Shown: positions 8,301 through 15,161 of the stretch, piece by piece
How positions within the stretch are numbered: the stretch's first letter is position 1
How the letters are laid out: each line of letters opens with the position of its first letter
Source: DASXHZ01 sp036488085
GTDB taxonomy: Bacteria; Acidobacteriota; Thermoanaerobaculia; Gp7-AA8
Direction: 5' to 3'
Assembly: GCA_036488085.1 (NCBI GenBank)
Contig: DASXHZ010000102.1
Location: 24,584 to 88,583 of the forward strand
Length of the DNA stretch: 64,000 bases
Notes under the pieces: model-generated
Databases searched by the model: none
Told to the model about the DNA's origin: nothing
What the model saw: the letters and a program-made list of their open reading frames with translations, nothing else
Translations under genes and position numbers: made by a program

Positions 8301-8935
8301 AAATCGGCGAGATGCCGCTGACCGCTCAGGCGAAGCTGCTCCGATTCCTCCAGGATGGCGAGTTTCGCCGCGTCGGCGAGGCGACGAACCGCTCGTCCGA
8401 CGTGCGGATCGTGACGGCCACGAACCGGAAGCTCGACGACGCCGTCGAGGAAGGACGCTTTCGCGAGGACCTTTACTACCGCGTCCGCGGCGTCGAGGTC
8501 GCGTTGCCGCCGCTCCGCGAACGCGGTGACGACATCCTCCTCCTCGCACGCGCGTTCCTCGCAACGGAACGGGAGAAGCACCGCGGCGGGCCGTCGCTGT
8601 TATCGCAAGAAGTCGAGTCGTTGTTCCTCGGGTATCCGTGGCCCGGAAACGTGCGCGAGCTGCAGAACACGATCCGCGGCGCGCACGCGATGGCGGGTGA
8701 GTCGAAGGAGATCGCGCTCGAGCACCTCCCGGAGCGTTTGCGCACGGCGTCGGTCCCGCGCGCGGCTAGCGGCTCGTATCAGGATGCGGTGATCCGTTTC
8801 AAACGCGATCTGATCGAAAACGCCCTCGCGCAGTCGAAGGGCAATCAGAATCGCGCCGCCTCGATCCTGAAGATTTCGCGTCAGGCGCTCGGCTATCAGA
8901 TCCGCGAGCTGGGGATTTTGGTGAATCGTGCGTGA
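5366..8935 (+). CDS. giant sigma-54-dependent transcriptional activator with TPR-like N-terminal region
   Basis: The protein has 1,189 residues. The last ~340 form a bacterial enhancer-binding AAA+ module: Walker A GESGTGKE at 907-914, GAFTGA at 954-959 (sigma-54 contact loop), Walker B GGTLFLDEIGEMP, the WPGNVRELQNT region, and a C-terminal Fis-type helix-turn-helix (NQNRAASILKISRQALGYQI). The ~880-residue N-terminal region is helical and repeat-like with TPR-type pairs and no receiver, GAF or PAS domain I recognise, so it probably senses a protein or ligand through the repeats. About 7558-7620 the reading is arginine-rich and less convincing than a neighbouring frame. The target genes are unknown. 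Confidence 0.92.
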   Translation: MTMRGGGRETRSVSARDFRWDPALIATLRHSTLAWNESIAAEPVASAQLGSRDRLSLLSQFAAHQALLQFAGIADGELDAAEWVVVQKRGCDARLVRIAAREPEAKGPPPLTLAQAFAELIRAPELEVLRQSWARAEAVYIECFAKLTGDLAADLRWTRAAAAGTILSPGLEMLRALPRGRSTYADESCIEAMRGLGLDVRVLRGGSIMRYGALAELNVDPKLSEAEVVERIGEVVLVAIDPETFDPASKRVLQLLGSLDSVTLLVPGDDAALPAARRFVVAPTLALARAASEIDVNTAELDDLLLRGIVASKRDVVIAEPARSYIAVLSLLGNEIPGEAAVRLLREFTDASLEDLAIDRITSFDGTTFRVATDVSHFIPSNSRAAINRIAATVAEESGDLRRAAKLQVDAGDFARATTLLEQLSWSGDEIAVLWTMPRRVLSAKLAKSLTRALIKAARYRDAREVATLIDDDDRELALAFIERRTGDYGPALSRLGRLSGDRADALRAEILAILRRDDEAAAAAARTSNPYLRALILHEETDVKSPYLSERRATYRALERDDVDAALGHIANALTAAECVIHRIDAMMDRVYTLFHAGRWNEARAAALEALAAVEETQGDRAAGGLLFLLAYLYADDGQLAHAAQRLARLRHFYGATNDEEHLAELDLLTSHLDFCRGRFDAAHRGASALLERTHDQPILEAAGVMIDEIDFVRGRAITPRGEPHNVELRNRHRHVRGGPLTGTNRLERLRAAAESTPRDTTGPELRVLRALALDDLASIDVAWRYATRNRLGHWSESGSLAPLGKQALDAIASEGPRDWIAASDRELLFVDGCSAWPADSRDAVAGAFSARDELQRLRRLTAQDDDGERPRAMAAGMIGDSAPIREVISRIALVGRRDVPVCILGESGTGKELAARAIHVHSPRRSKAFTAVNCAALPENLIESELFGHVRGAFTGADRDRAGLIETTDGGTLFLDEIGEMPLTAQAKLLRFLQDGEFRRVGEATNRSSDVRIVTATNRKLDDAVEEGRFREDLYYRVRGVEVALPPLRERGDDILLLARAFLATEREKHRGGPSLLSQEVESLFLGYPWPGNVRELQNTIRGAHAMAGESKEIALEHLPERLRTASVPRAASGSYQDAVIRFKRDLIENALAQSKGNQNRAASILKISRQALGYQIRELGILVNRA

Positions 8936-8953
8936 ACACGGTCTGCGCGAGGG

Positions 8954-9091
8954 CACGCCCCTCACCCGTTCCCTCGCTACGCTCGGGACCACGCTGTCCC
9001 GGAGGGAGAGGGCCAAGTCGAATTTGCGCCCCATCACCCTCTCCCTCCGGGAGAGGGTGGCGGAGCGCAGCGACGCCGGGTGAGGGGCGTG
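8954..9091. repeat. intergenic palindromic element with CACGCCCCTCACCCG arms
   Basis: A 15-nt arm (8954-8968) is repeated exactly inverted at 9077-9091. Inside are further purine/pyrimidine hairpin words: CCCTCTCCCTCC, GGGAGAGGG, and a Ser-box-like CCTCGCTACGCTCGGG. The same terminal arms occur in the DUF2400 gene at 40686-40815, so this is a dispersed element. The rest of the 298-bp gap up to 9233 holds a TTGACA at 9178-9183 and a TAGAAT at 9205-9210, which may belong to the promoter of the following lipoprotein, but their 21-bp spacing is too long for a standard site. Confidence 0.75.
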
Positions 9092-9233
9092 ATCTCGCGC
9101 AGAGCGTGGCAATGAGGGGCGTGCCCTTGCGTAAACGTGTCACGAAGCGAGGAACGACGTGTGGCGAAGCCGTCGCGTTGACAAGCCCCAGCTTGCGCCG
9201 GGCGTAGAATCGAGGCATTCATTAAGGCCACTC

Positions 9234-10586
9234 ATGCCGCGATCGCGCTTCGCAGTGCCCGCCCTTCTCGTCGCCCTCGCCGGCTGCGCGCTCTACAACG
9301 AGGTCTCGATCTCGCCGCTGATCATGAATCCGCTCAACATCGACCATGGAGCGGACGTCCAGGGGATGGTGCGCAAGGCGGACTACCTCCGCGCCATCGA
9401 GTTCGCCTCTACGGTCGAGACGCGCAGCCGCCCCTCCGCCGCCGAGCTCGCGGCTCTCGGCTCCGCCGAGCTCTCGTCCGGCCGCTACGACGACGCCCGC
9501 AAGCACCTCCGTACCGCGCTCCAGCTCAAGCCGTTCCACTCCACGGCGGCGCAGATCGAGTGGTCGCTCTCCCAGGCCGAGTACATGTCGAACAATTACG
9601 AGTCGGCGCTCGAATGGGCCGAGCAGGCGACGACCCACGGCATCGTCGTCAAGCAGTGGCACCTCGACTACCTCCGCGCGCTCGCGCACACCCACATCTA
9701 CGACTTCGCCGGCCTCCCGGCGACGAGCGTGCCGATGAAGACGATGCGTCCCGAGGTGCCGCGCGTGGAGGTCCGCCTGAACGGGAAGCGCTCGATCAGC
9801 GCGGTGATCGACTCGGGCGCGGTGCTCTCGATCGCGTCACGCCAGCTCGCTGACTCGCTTCCGATCCAGCACCTCGGCAATTTCACCGGCGAGTTCTACG
9901 GTCTCCTCGGCGAGCCGATCGAAGTCGAGTTCGGCCTCCTTGAGTCGGTCACGGTCGGCGACGTCGTGGTCCGCAACGTTCCGGTGGCGATCATGCCGGA
10001 CGACAAGATGCACTTCATCTCCGCCGGCAAGACGCCGTTCAACATCGACTTTCTCCTCGGCGCGAATTTCCTCAAGGAGTTCCGCACCGATCTCGATTTC
10101 CCGCGCAGCACGCTGACGCTAAAGCGCCTCACGCCGGAGGACCGGCATCCCGCCGACGACCAGAATCTCTTCATCCACGGTTTCCGGCCATACGTGCGCG
10201 GGCTGGTGAACGGTCACGGGTGGTTCACGTTCGTCCTCGATACCGGCTCCGAGGTGACGTTCCTCAATGACGACCAGAGCTTGAGTCTCCCGCTGCACAG
10301 CAACGCTCCCCGCGTTCACGGCGCGATGCTCCAGGGCCTCGGCGGCGCGAAGAAGCACGGCGCGAAGGTGGAGGATGTGGAGCTCGGGATCGATCGATGG
10401 GCCGGCACGTTCAAGACGGTCCCGATGTATACCCCCTCGGAGAACGAGAGCGCAGCCGGGATCCTCGGCGAGAACTTCCTCAACAACTTCCGCGTCGTCC
10501 TCGACTACGGCCGCATGCGGCTCGATCTGATCCGGAACGGCGGGTACTCGACCATCAAGCCGACCGCCGTCCGCGCGGCGTCGTAG
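9234..10586 (+). CDS. lipoprotein with two retropepsin-like aspartyl protease domains
   Basis: The 450-residue protein starts with a lipoprotein signal ending in LVALAGC (lipidated Cys18). Residues ~60-165 hold TPR-like helices (AALGSAELSSGRYDDARKHL). Two retropepsin-like domains follow: the first has DSGA at 193-196 and the second DTGS at 336-339, each with the hydrophobic-G signature of clan AA proteases further on (FLLGANFL, GILGENFL). Two domains in one chain could form a pseudo-dimer like pepsin. The ATG at 9234 directly gives the lipobox. It is probably periplasmic or attached to the outer membrane; its proteolytic activity is unproven. It is convergent with glmU with no intergenic space. 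Confidence 0.85.
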   Translation: MPRSRFAVPALLVALAGCALYNEVSISPLIMNPLNIDHGADVQGMVRKADYLRAIEFASTVETRSRPSAAELAALGSAELSSGRYDDARKHLRTALQLKPFHSTAAQIEWSLSQAEYMSNNYESALEWAEQATTHGIVVKQWHLDYLRALAHTHIYDFAGLPATSVPMKTMRPEVPRVEVRLNGKRSISAVIDSGAVLSIASRQLADSLPIQHLGNFTGEFYGLLGEPIEVEFGLLESVTVGDVVVRNVPVAIMPDDKMHFISAGKTPFNIDFLLGANFLKEFRTDLDFPRSTLTLKRLTPEDRHPADDQNLFIHGFRPYVRGLVNGHGWFTFVLDTGSEVTFLNDDQSLSLPLHSNAPRVHGAMLQGLGGAKKHGAKVEDVELGIDRWAGTFKTVPMYTPSENESAAGILGENFLNNFRVVLDYGRMRLDLIRNGGYSTIKPTAVRAAS

Positions 10587-11948
10587 CTACTTCTTCCTCT
10601 TCGCCCAACCCTCGATGATCTTCTGGGGTGTGCGGCTGAGGGCGAGGGCGTCGGGCGGGACGTCTTTCGTGATCGTGGAGCCGGCGCCGACGTAGGCCCC
10701 TTTGCCGACGGTGACCGGCGCGACGAGCTGGGTGTCGCTGCCGATGAACGCGCCGTCTTCGATGACGGTCTTGTTCTTGTTTATGCCGTCGTAGTTGCAC
10801 GTGATGGTGCCGGCGCCGATGTTGACGTTCGCGCCGACCTCGGCGTCGCCGATGTAGGAGAGGTGCGAAGCCTTCGCGCCTTTGCCGAAGACCGCCTTCT
10901 TCGTCTCGACGAAGTTGCCGACCTTCACGTGCGTGCCGAGGTGCGTGCCGGGACGGAGGTGCGCGTAGGGGCCGACCGACGCGTCGTCGTCGATCCGCGA
11001 CTCTTCCGCCACCGTGCCGCTCTTGAAGTGCACGTTGTCGCCCGCGGTCACGTTGATCAGGTGCACGCCCGGCTCGATGACGCAGCCGCTGCCGATCTTC
11101 GTCGTCCCCTCGATAGTGACGAACGGATAGACGACGCTGTCGTTGCCGATGGTGACGGTGGAGTCGATGACGACGGTGTTCGGATTGCGGAACGTGACGC
11201 CGCCGGCCATCAGCTTCGCGACGACGCGGCGCTGGATCTCGCCTTCGACCGCCGCGAGATCGGCGCGTGAGTTGACGCCGAGAGCTTCGACCGGGTCGGA
11301 GGTGATGACGGCGCCGACGCGATGGCCGGCGCCGCGGAGGATCGCGATAAGGTCCGTGAGGTAGTACTCCGCCTGCGCGTTCTTCGTCGAGAGGCCGCGG
11401 AGGTTGTCGAAGAGGTGCTCGGTGTCGAAGACGTAGATGCCGGCGTTGACCTCGTCGATCCGCTTCTCGTCGTCGCTGGCGTCCTTCGCCTCGACGATGC
11501 GGGCGACGGCGCCGCGGTCATCGCGCACGATCCGGCCATACATCGCCGGGTTGTCGAGCTTCATCGTGAGGAGCGTGAGCGCGTTCTTCTCCGCCTCGTG
11601 CTGCGCGATGAGCTGCTGCAGCGTCTCGGGGCGCGTCAGCGGGACGTCGCCGGAGAGGATGAGGACGCGGCGCGCGCCGACCTGCTCGGCCGCCATCAGG
11701 ACGGCGTGGCCGGTGCCGAGTTGCGGCTCCTGGACGGCGAAGCGCGCCCGTTCGCCGATCGCGCTCTGCACGGCGTCGCGCTGGTGGCCGATGATGACCA
11801 CCGGCGGCCGGTCGCAGACGCCGGCTGCGAGCTCGAGGACGTATTCGATGATCGGACGGCCGGCGGCGCGATGCAGCACCTTCACGGTCGCCGACTTCAT
11901 GCGCGTTCCCATCCCCGCGGCGAGGATGATCACGTCGAGGTCATTCAT
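10587..11948 (-). CDS. glmU: bifunctional UDP-N-acetylglucosamine pyrophosphorylase / glucosamine-1-phosphate N-acetyltransferase
   Basis: The 453-residue protein has the standard GlmU architecture. The N-terminal uridyltransferase has LAAGMGTRMKS near residues 10-20, followed by EYVLEL and GTGHAV. The C-terminal half is a left-handed beta-helix of hexapeptide repeats, with the acetyltransferase signature SHLSYIGDAEVG and NIGAGTITCNYDG. It makes UDP-GlcNAc for peptidoglycan and lipopolysaccharide. The ATG at 11948 gives the canonical N-terminus (MNDLDVIILAAG). A ~100-residue upstream extension is antisense to yvcK and rejected. It is divergent from yvcK with about 49 bp between them. Confidence 0.97.
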   Translation of the reverse strand: MNDLDVIILAAGMGTRMKSATVKVLHRAAGRPIIEYVLELAAGVCDRPPVVIIGHQRDAVQSAIGERARFAVQEPQLGTGHAVLMAAEQVGARRVLILSGDVPLTRPETLQQLIAQHEAEKNALTLLTMKLDNPAMYGRIVRDDRGAVARIVEAKDASDDEKRIDEVNAGIYVFDTEHLFDNLRGLSTKNAQAEYYLTDLIAILRGAGHRVGAVITSDPVEALGVNSRADLAAVEGEIQRRVVAKLMAGGVTFRNPNTVVIDSTVTIGNDSVVYPFVTIEGTTKIGSGCVIEPGVHLINVTAGDNVHFKSGTVAEESRIDDDASVGPYAHLRPGTHLGTHVKVGNFVETKKAVFGKGAKASHLSYIGDAEVGANVNIGAGTITCNYDGINKNKTVIEDGAFIGSDTQLVAPVTVGKGAYVGAGSTITKDVPPDALALSRTPQKIIEGWAKRKK

Positions 11949-11997
11949 TCGCGTAGTGTATTTCGAGGCGATCGGCTTGTGAGATCCTTCCCGACGA

Positions 11998-13038
11998 ATG
12001 AAGCATGGCCTCGATATCGTCGCGATCGGTGGCGGCACCGGGCTCTCGACGCTGCTTCGCGGGCTGAAGAAGTACGTCGAGAGTGATGGCGCGTGGTCGG
12101 TCCGGCGCCTCTCGGCGATCGTGACGGTGACGGACGAAGGCGGCTCCTCCGGCGAGCTCCGCCGCGAGTTCGGCATCCTTCCTCCCGGTGACATTCGCAA
12201 CTGCATCACCGCACTCGCCGAGGAGGAAGACCTCCTCTCGAAAGTCTTCAATTACCGCTTCGAAGGCGATTCGGCCTTCAAAGGCCACTCCCTCGGCAAT
12301 CTGCTGCTCAAAGCGCTGAGCGACATCACCGGCTCGTTTGACGATGCCGTGCTCGCTGCTTCCGAGGTCCTGAACATCCGCGGCGAGATCTTTCCTTCGA
12401 CGCTGCAGGATATCCGGCTGCGCGCGACGCTCGCGGACGGCTCGCAGCTTGTTGGCGAGGTGGCGATCAGCGGCTCACTCCTCGGCGAAAAGATGAGTCC
12501 CGAGCCGCGACACGCGCGCATCGTGAATCTGGCAATCGACCCGCCCGACGCCGCGCCGCTCGAGGCCGCGCTCGAGGCGCTCCGCTCGGCCGATCTGATT
12601 CTCATCGGCCCCGGCTCGCTTTACACCTCGGTGCTTCCGAACCTCGTGCTGAAACCGCTCGCCGAGACGCTGCGCCACGCGCGTGCTCTCCGCGTGTACG
12701 TCTGCAACGTCATGACGCAGCCGGGCGAGACCGACGGATACTCGGCGGAGGATCACCTGAGCGCGATCGTGGAGCACGCGGGGCTGGTGGTCGACGTCAT
12801 GGTCATCAACGGACGCCGGCCTTCCGAGGCGATTCTGGAGGCGTATGCGAGCCAGCACCAGGATCCGGTGCCGTTCGACCTCGGCGCGATTCGCGAGCTC
12901 GGCGTGACGCCGTTCTTCGGCGATGTGATCGCCGAGGGAAACTACGTGCGGCATGACGCCGGCGCGCTCGCGGAAACGATCTTCCGGCTGTATGACCGCT
13001 ATGGGAAGACGCTGGAGCGGATGCGGAGGTCGGACTGA
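11998..13038 (+). CDS. yvcK: YvcK/CofD-family protein (gluconeogenesis factor type)
   Basis: The 346-residue protein begins with the family signature DIVAIGGGTGLSTLLRGLK and has VTVTDEGGSSGELR, PPGDIRNCITALA and LIGPGSLYTSVLPNL. YvcK proteins bind UDP-sugars, and in Bacillus they affect cell shape and growth on gluconeogenic carbon sources. Its position head to head with glmU, which makes UDP-GlcNAc, is consistent with a cell-envelope role. The length is normal. The start ATG at 11998 lies just before the first beta-strand. Confidence 0.93.
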   Translation: MKHGLDIVAIGGGTGLSTLLRGLKKYVESDGAWSVRRLSAIVTVTDEGGSSGELRREFGILPPGDIRNCITALAEEEDLLSKVFNYRFEGDSAFKGHSLGNLLLKALSDITGSFDDAVLAASEVLNIRGEIFPSTLQDIRLRATLADGSQLVGEVAISGSLLGEKMSPEPRHARIVNLAIDPPDAAPLEAALEALRSADLILIGPGSLYTSVLPNLVLKPLAETLRHARALRVYVCNVMTQPGETDGYSAEDHLSAIVEHAGLVVDVMVINGRRPSEAILEAYASQHQDPVPFDLGAIRELGVTPFFGDVIAEGNYVRHDAGALAETIFRLYDRYGKTLERMRRSD

Positions 13039-13623
13039 CTACTTCTTCTTCAGTTCCGTCAGTACCAGCTTGGCGACGGCTTTCAGCGTGTCGAACACGC
13101 CTGTGCCGTTCATGGCGACGGCTTCGAACGTCGGCTCACCTTTGAAGTTGAGCTGGCGGTACATCTCGCCGGGATCGAGGGCGGTGGGGAGGTCGCGTTT
13201 GTTGAACTGCATGACGTACGGGATGGTCTTGAGGTCGTAGCCCTGCTCTTTGAGGTTCTTGTCGAGGTTCGCGAGCGACTCGACGTTCGCCTCCATGCGC
13301 GGCTCCTGCGAGTCGGCGACGAAGACGACGCCGTCGACCCCCTTCAGGATCAGCTTGCGCGAGGCGTCATAGAAGACCTGTCCGGGGACGGTGTAGAGGT
13401 GGAAGCGGGTCTTGAAGCCGCGCACGGTGCCGAGGTCGAGCGGGAGGAAGTCGAAGAAGAGTGTGCGATCGGTCTCCGTGGCGAGAGAGATCAGCTTTCC
13501 CTTCGCCTGCGGGTTCGTCTTGTCGTAGATCCACTGCAGGTTCGTCGTCTTCCCGCACAGACCCGGGCCGTAGTAGACGATCTTGCAGTTGATCTCCCGC
13601 GCGGCGTAGTTGATGAACGTCAT
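13039..13623 (-). CDS. mglA: MglA-type small Ras-like GTPase
   Basis: The 194-residue protein has GPGLCGKTTNL (P-loop, residues 19-29), TLFFDFLPLDLG, a switch region around TVPGQVFYDASRK, and NKRD for guanine recognition. MglA controls front-rear polarity and gliding or type IV pilus motility in Myxococcus, and homologues occur in many non-gliding phyla. The TVPG in place of the Ras DTAG motif is typical of MglA. It follows the MglB-like gene after a 2-bp gap on the same strand, so the GTPase and its activator are co-expressed. No motility genes lie nearby. Confidence 0.95.
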   Translation of the reverse strand: MTFINYAAREINCKIVYYGPGLCGKTTNLQWIYDKTNPQAKGKLISLATETDRTLFFDFLPLDLGTVRGFKTRFHLYTVPGQVFYDASRKLILKGVDGVVFVADSQEPRMEANVESLANLDKNLKEQGYDLKTIPYVMQFNKRDLPTALDPGEMYRQLNFKGEPTFEAVAMNGTGVFDTLKAVAKLVLTELKKK

Positions 13624-13625
13624 CG

Positions 13626-14126
13626 CTATTCGCTGAACAGGCTGTCGATGTCCTCGTCGGTGATCTCGGCGAACGGCGAGTCGAAGCGGCTCGCGAGATT
13701 GCCGCGGTCCGCCTCCGACTTCTTGAGCAGCACCTCGAACGTCCGCTCCAGCTCCTGAGACGCTTTCTTCACGCGCAGGCGCACGAGGCCGAGGGACGAT
13801 CGCTCGTCGAAGATCACCACCAGTATGACGCGCTGTGCAACCAGGGAGATGTGGATGTTGTCCCGCTCCCCCTCATGGAAGAGGATCGAGAATTCTTTTT
13901 CGCCGATGAGTTTGGCGAGGCCGTCGGTGGCGGCGACGTTGCCGGCCGTCAGCGACGCGAGCGACGTCGCATCGACGCCGCGCATGTCTCCCTCGACCGC
14001 AATCTGCTGGCCGTTCTTGTCGACGAGGAAGACGATTTTCGCGTTGGAGTCGACCTGCAGACGCCGGAGTGTGTCCTTGATCTGCTGGTACTCCTCCTCG
14101 TACATGACGAGATCAGGAGAGGCCAT
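13626..14126 (-). CDS. mglB: MglB-like roadblock/LC7 domain protein, GTPase-activating partner of MglA
   Basis: The 166-residue protein carries a roadblock/LC7 fold: VFLVDKNGQQIAVEGD near residues 33-48, SLASLTAGNVAATDGLAKL, and a final strand VILVVIFDERSSLGLVRLR. The C-terminal ~40 residues form an acidic helical tail. In Myxococcus MglB is the GAP of MglA and fixes it to one pole. The start is the ATG at 14126. Its placement immediately upstream of the GTPase supports the assignment. Confidence 0.92.
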   Translation of the reverse strand: MASPDLVMYEEEYQQIKDTLRRLQVDSNAKIVFLVDKNGQQIAVEGDMRGVDATSLASLTAGNVAATDGLAKLIGEKEFSILFHEGERDNIHISLVAQRVILVVIFDERSSLGLVRLRVKKASQELERTFEVLLKKSEADRGNLASRFDSPFAEITDEDIDSLFSE

Positions 14127-14175
14127 TCATCTTTCCCAGTTTTCCCGTGGACGGGAACGCAATGTATAGCACATA

Positions 14176-14255
14176 TCAGAGCGCAGCTTGCAGAGCGCAG
14201 TGCACAGAATAGGGATCGCTATGACTCGCTCTGCGCTCTGCCCACTGCGCTCTGA
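14176..14255. repeat. inverted repeat of CAGAGCGCAG words
   Basis: The left arm (14176-14200) contains TCAGAGCGCAG, a 4-nt spacer and CAGAGCGCAG. The right arm (14231-14255) is its reverse complement except for the 4-nt spacer. The arms could form a 25-bp hairpin with a 4-nt bulge in the 131-bp gap between recR and mglB. It could act as a terminator of the dnaX-ybaB-recR unit, although no T-run follows. Confidence 0.7.
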
Positions 14256-14257
14256 TC

Positions 14258-14851
14258 TCAGATTTCCCGGCGCCCTTCGAGCGCCTTCGCCATCGTGACC
14301 TGGTCGGCGTACTCGAGATCGCCGCCCACCGGCAAGCCGAAAGCGAGGCGCGTGGTGCGGACGCCGAGGGGCCGGAGTTGCTGCGCGATGTAGAGCGCGG
14401 TCGCTTCGCCTTCGACGTTTGGGTTCGTGGCGATGATGATTTCGCGGATCTCGCCCCCCCGCACGCGCCGGACGAGTCCCGCGACGTCGATGTCATCCGG
14501 CCCGATGCCGCGCAGCGGCGACAGCGCGCCGAGGAGGACGTGGAAGACGCCTTTGAAGTCGCGCGTCTGCTCGATCGTCGAGATGTTGTACGCCTCCTCG
14601 ACCACGCAGATGACGGTCGGGTCGCGCCGCGCGTCGCTGCAGATCGCGCACGGGTCGACGTCCGTCATGTTGTTGCAGATCGGGCAGCGGAAGATCTTTT
14701 CTTTCACCTCGACGATCGCGCTCGCCAGCGCCTCCGCCTCGGCGGGCGTCCGCTTGAGGATGTGGTACGCGAGACGCGACGCCGACTTGCCGCCGATGCC
14801 GGGGAGCTTCGTGAGCTCGTTGATGAGGTTTGCCAGCGGAGGAGCGGTCAC
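14258..14851 (-). CDS. recR: recombination protein RecR
   Basis: The 197-residue protein has a helix-hairpin-helix N-terminus (LPGIGGKSASRLAYH), a four-cysteine zinc module (CPIC at 56-59 and CAIC at 68-71), and a Toprim domain with VVEEAYNISTIEQT and a C-terminal Walker-like region. RecR works with RecO/RecF to load RecA on gapped DNA. I prefer the GTG at 14851 (VTAPPLANLINELTKLPG), with ACGGG 6 nt upstream, over the TTG at 14857. It belongs to the usual dnaX-ybaB-recR cluster. Confidence 0.95.
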   Translation of the reverse strand: MTAPPLANLINELTKLPGIGGKSASRLAYHILKRTPAEAEALASAIVEVKEKIFRCPICNNMTDVDPCAICSDARRDPTVICVVEEAYNISTIEQTRDFKGVFHVLLGALSPLRGIGPDDIDVAGLVRRVRGGEIREIIIATNPNVEGEATALYIAQQLRPLGVRTTRLAFGLPVGGDLEYADQVTMAKALEGRREI

Positions 14852-14861
14852 CGACAACCCG

Positions 14862-15161
14862 TCAAAAGAGTCCTGGGATATTCATCCCGCCGGTCATGGC
14901 GCCGAGGGACGACTGCATCTCTTCGTCGACCTTGCGCGCCGCCTCGTTCACCGCCGCGACGACCAGGTCCTGCAGCATCTCCACGTCGTTCGGGTCGACG
15001 GCTTCTTTGTCGATTGCGACGGCGAGGAGCTCCTTCGAGCCGTTCATGGTCGCCTTGACCATGCCGCCGCCGGCGCTTCCCTCCACGCGCAGTTCGGCCA
15101 TCCGCTGCGCCATCTGCGACTGCATCTGCTGCACCTGCTTCATGAGCTGTTTCGGATTCAC
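14862..15161 (-). CDS. ybaB: YbaB/EbfC family nucleoid-associated protein
   Basis: The 99-residue protein matches the family in length and pattern: a Met/Gln-rich first helix (MKQVQQMQSQMAQRM), GMVKATMNGSKELLAVAID, and the DLVVAAVNEAARK helix. These proteins form DNA-binding dimers that coat the nucleoid. The GTG start at 15161 overlaps the dnaX TGA by 4 nt (GTGA), so translation is likely coupled. It sits in the conserved dnaX-ybaB-recR order. Confidence 0.95.
   Translation of the reverse strand: MNPKQLMKQVQQMQSQMAQRMAELRVEGSAGGGMVKATMNGSKELLAVAIDKEAVDPNDVEMLQDLVVAAVNEAARKVDEEMQSSLGAMTGGMNIPGLF

Noticed and set aside
9178..9210. Standard sigma-70 promoter before the aspartyl-protease lipoprotein
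   Set aside because: TTGACA and TAGAAT are both good hexamers but lie 21 bp apart, too far for normal recognition; I mention it only in the neighbouring repeat entry.
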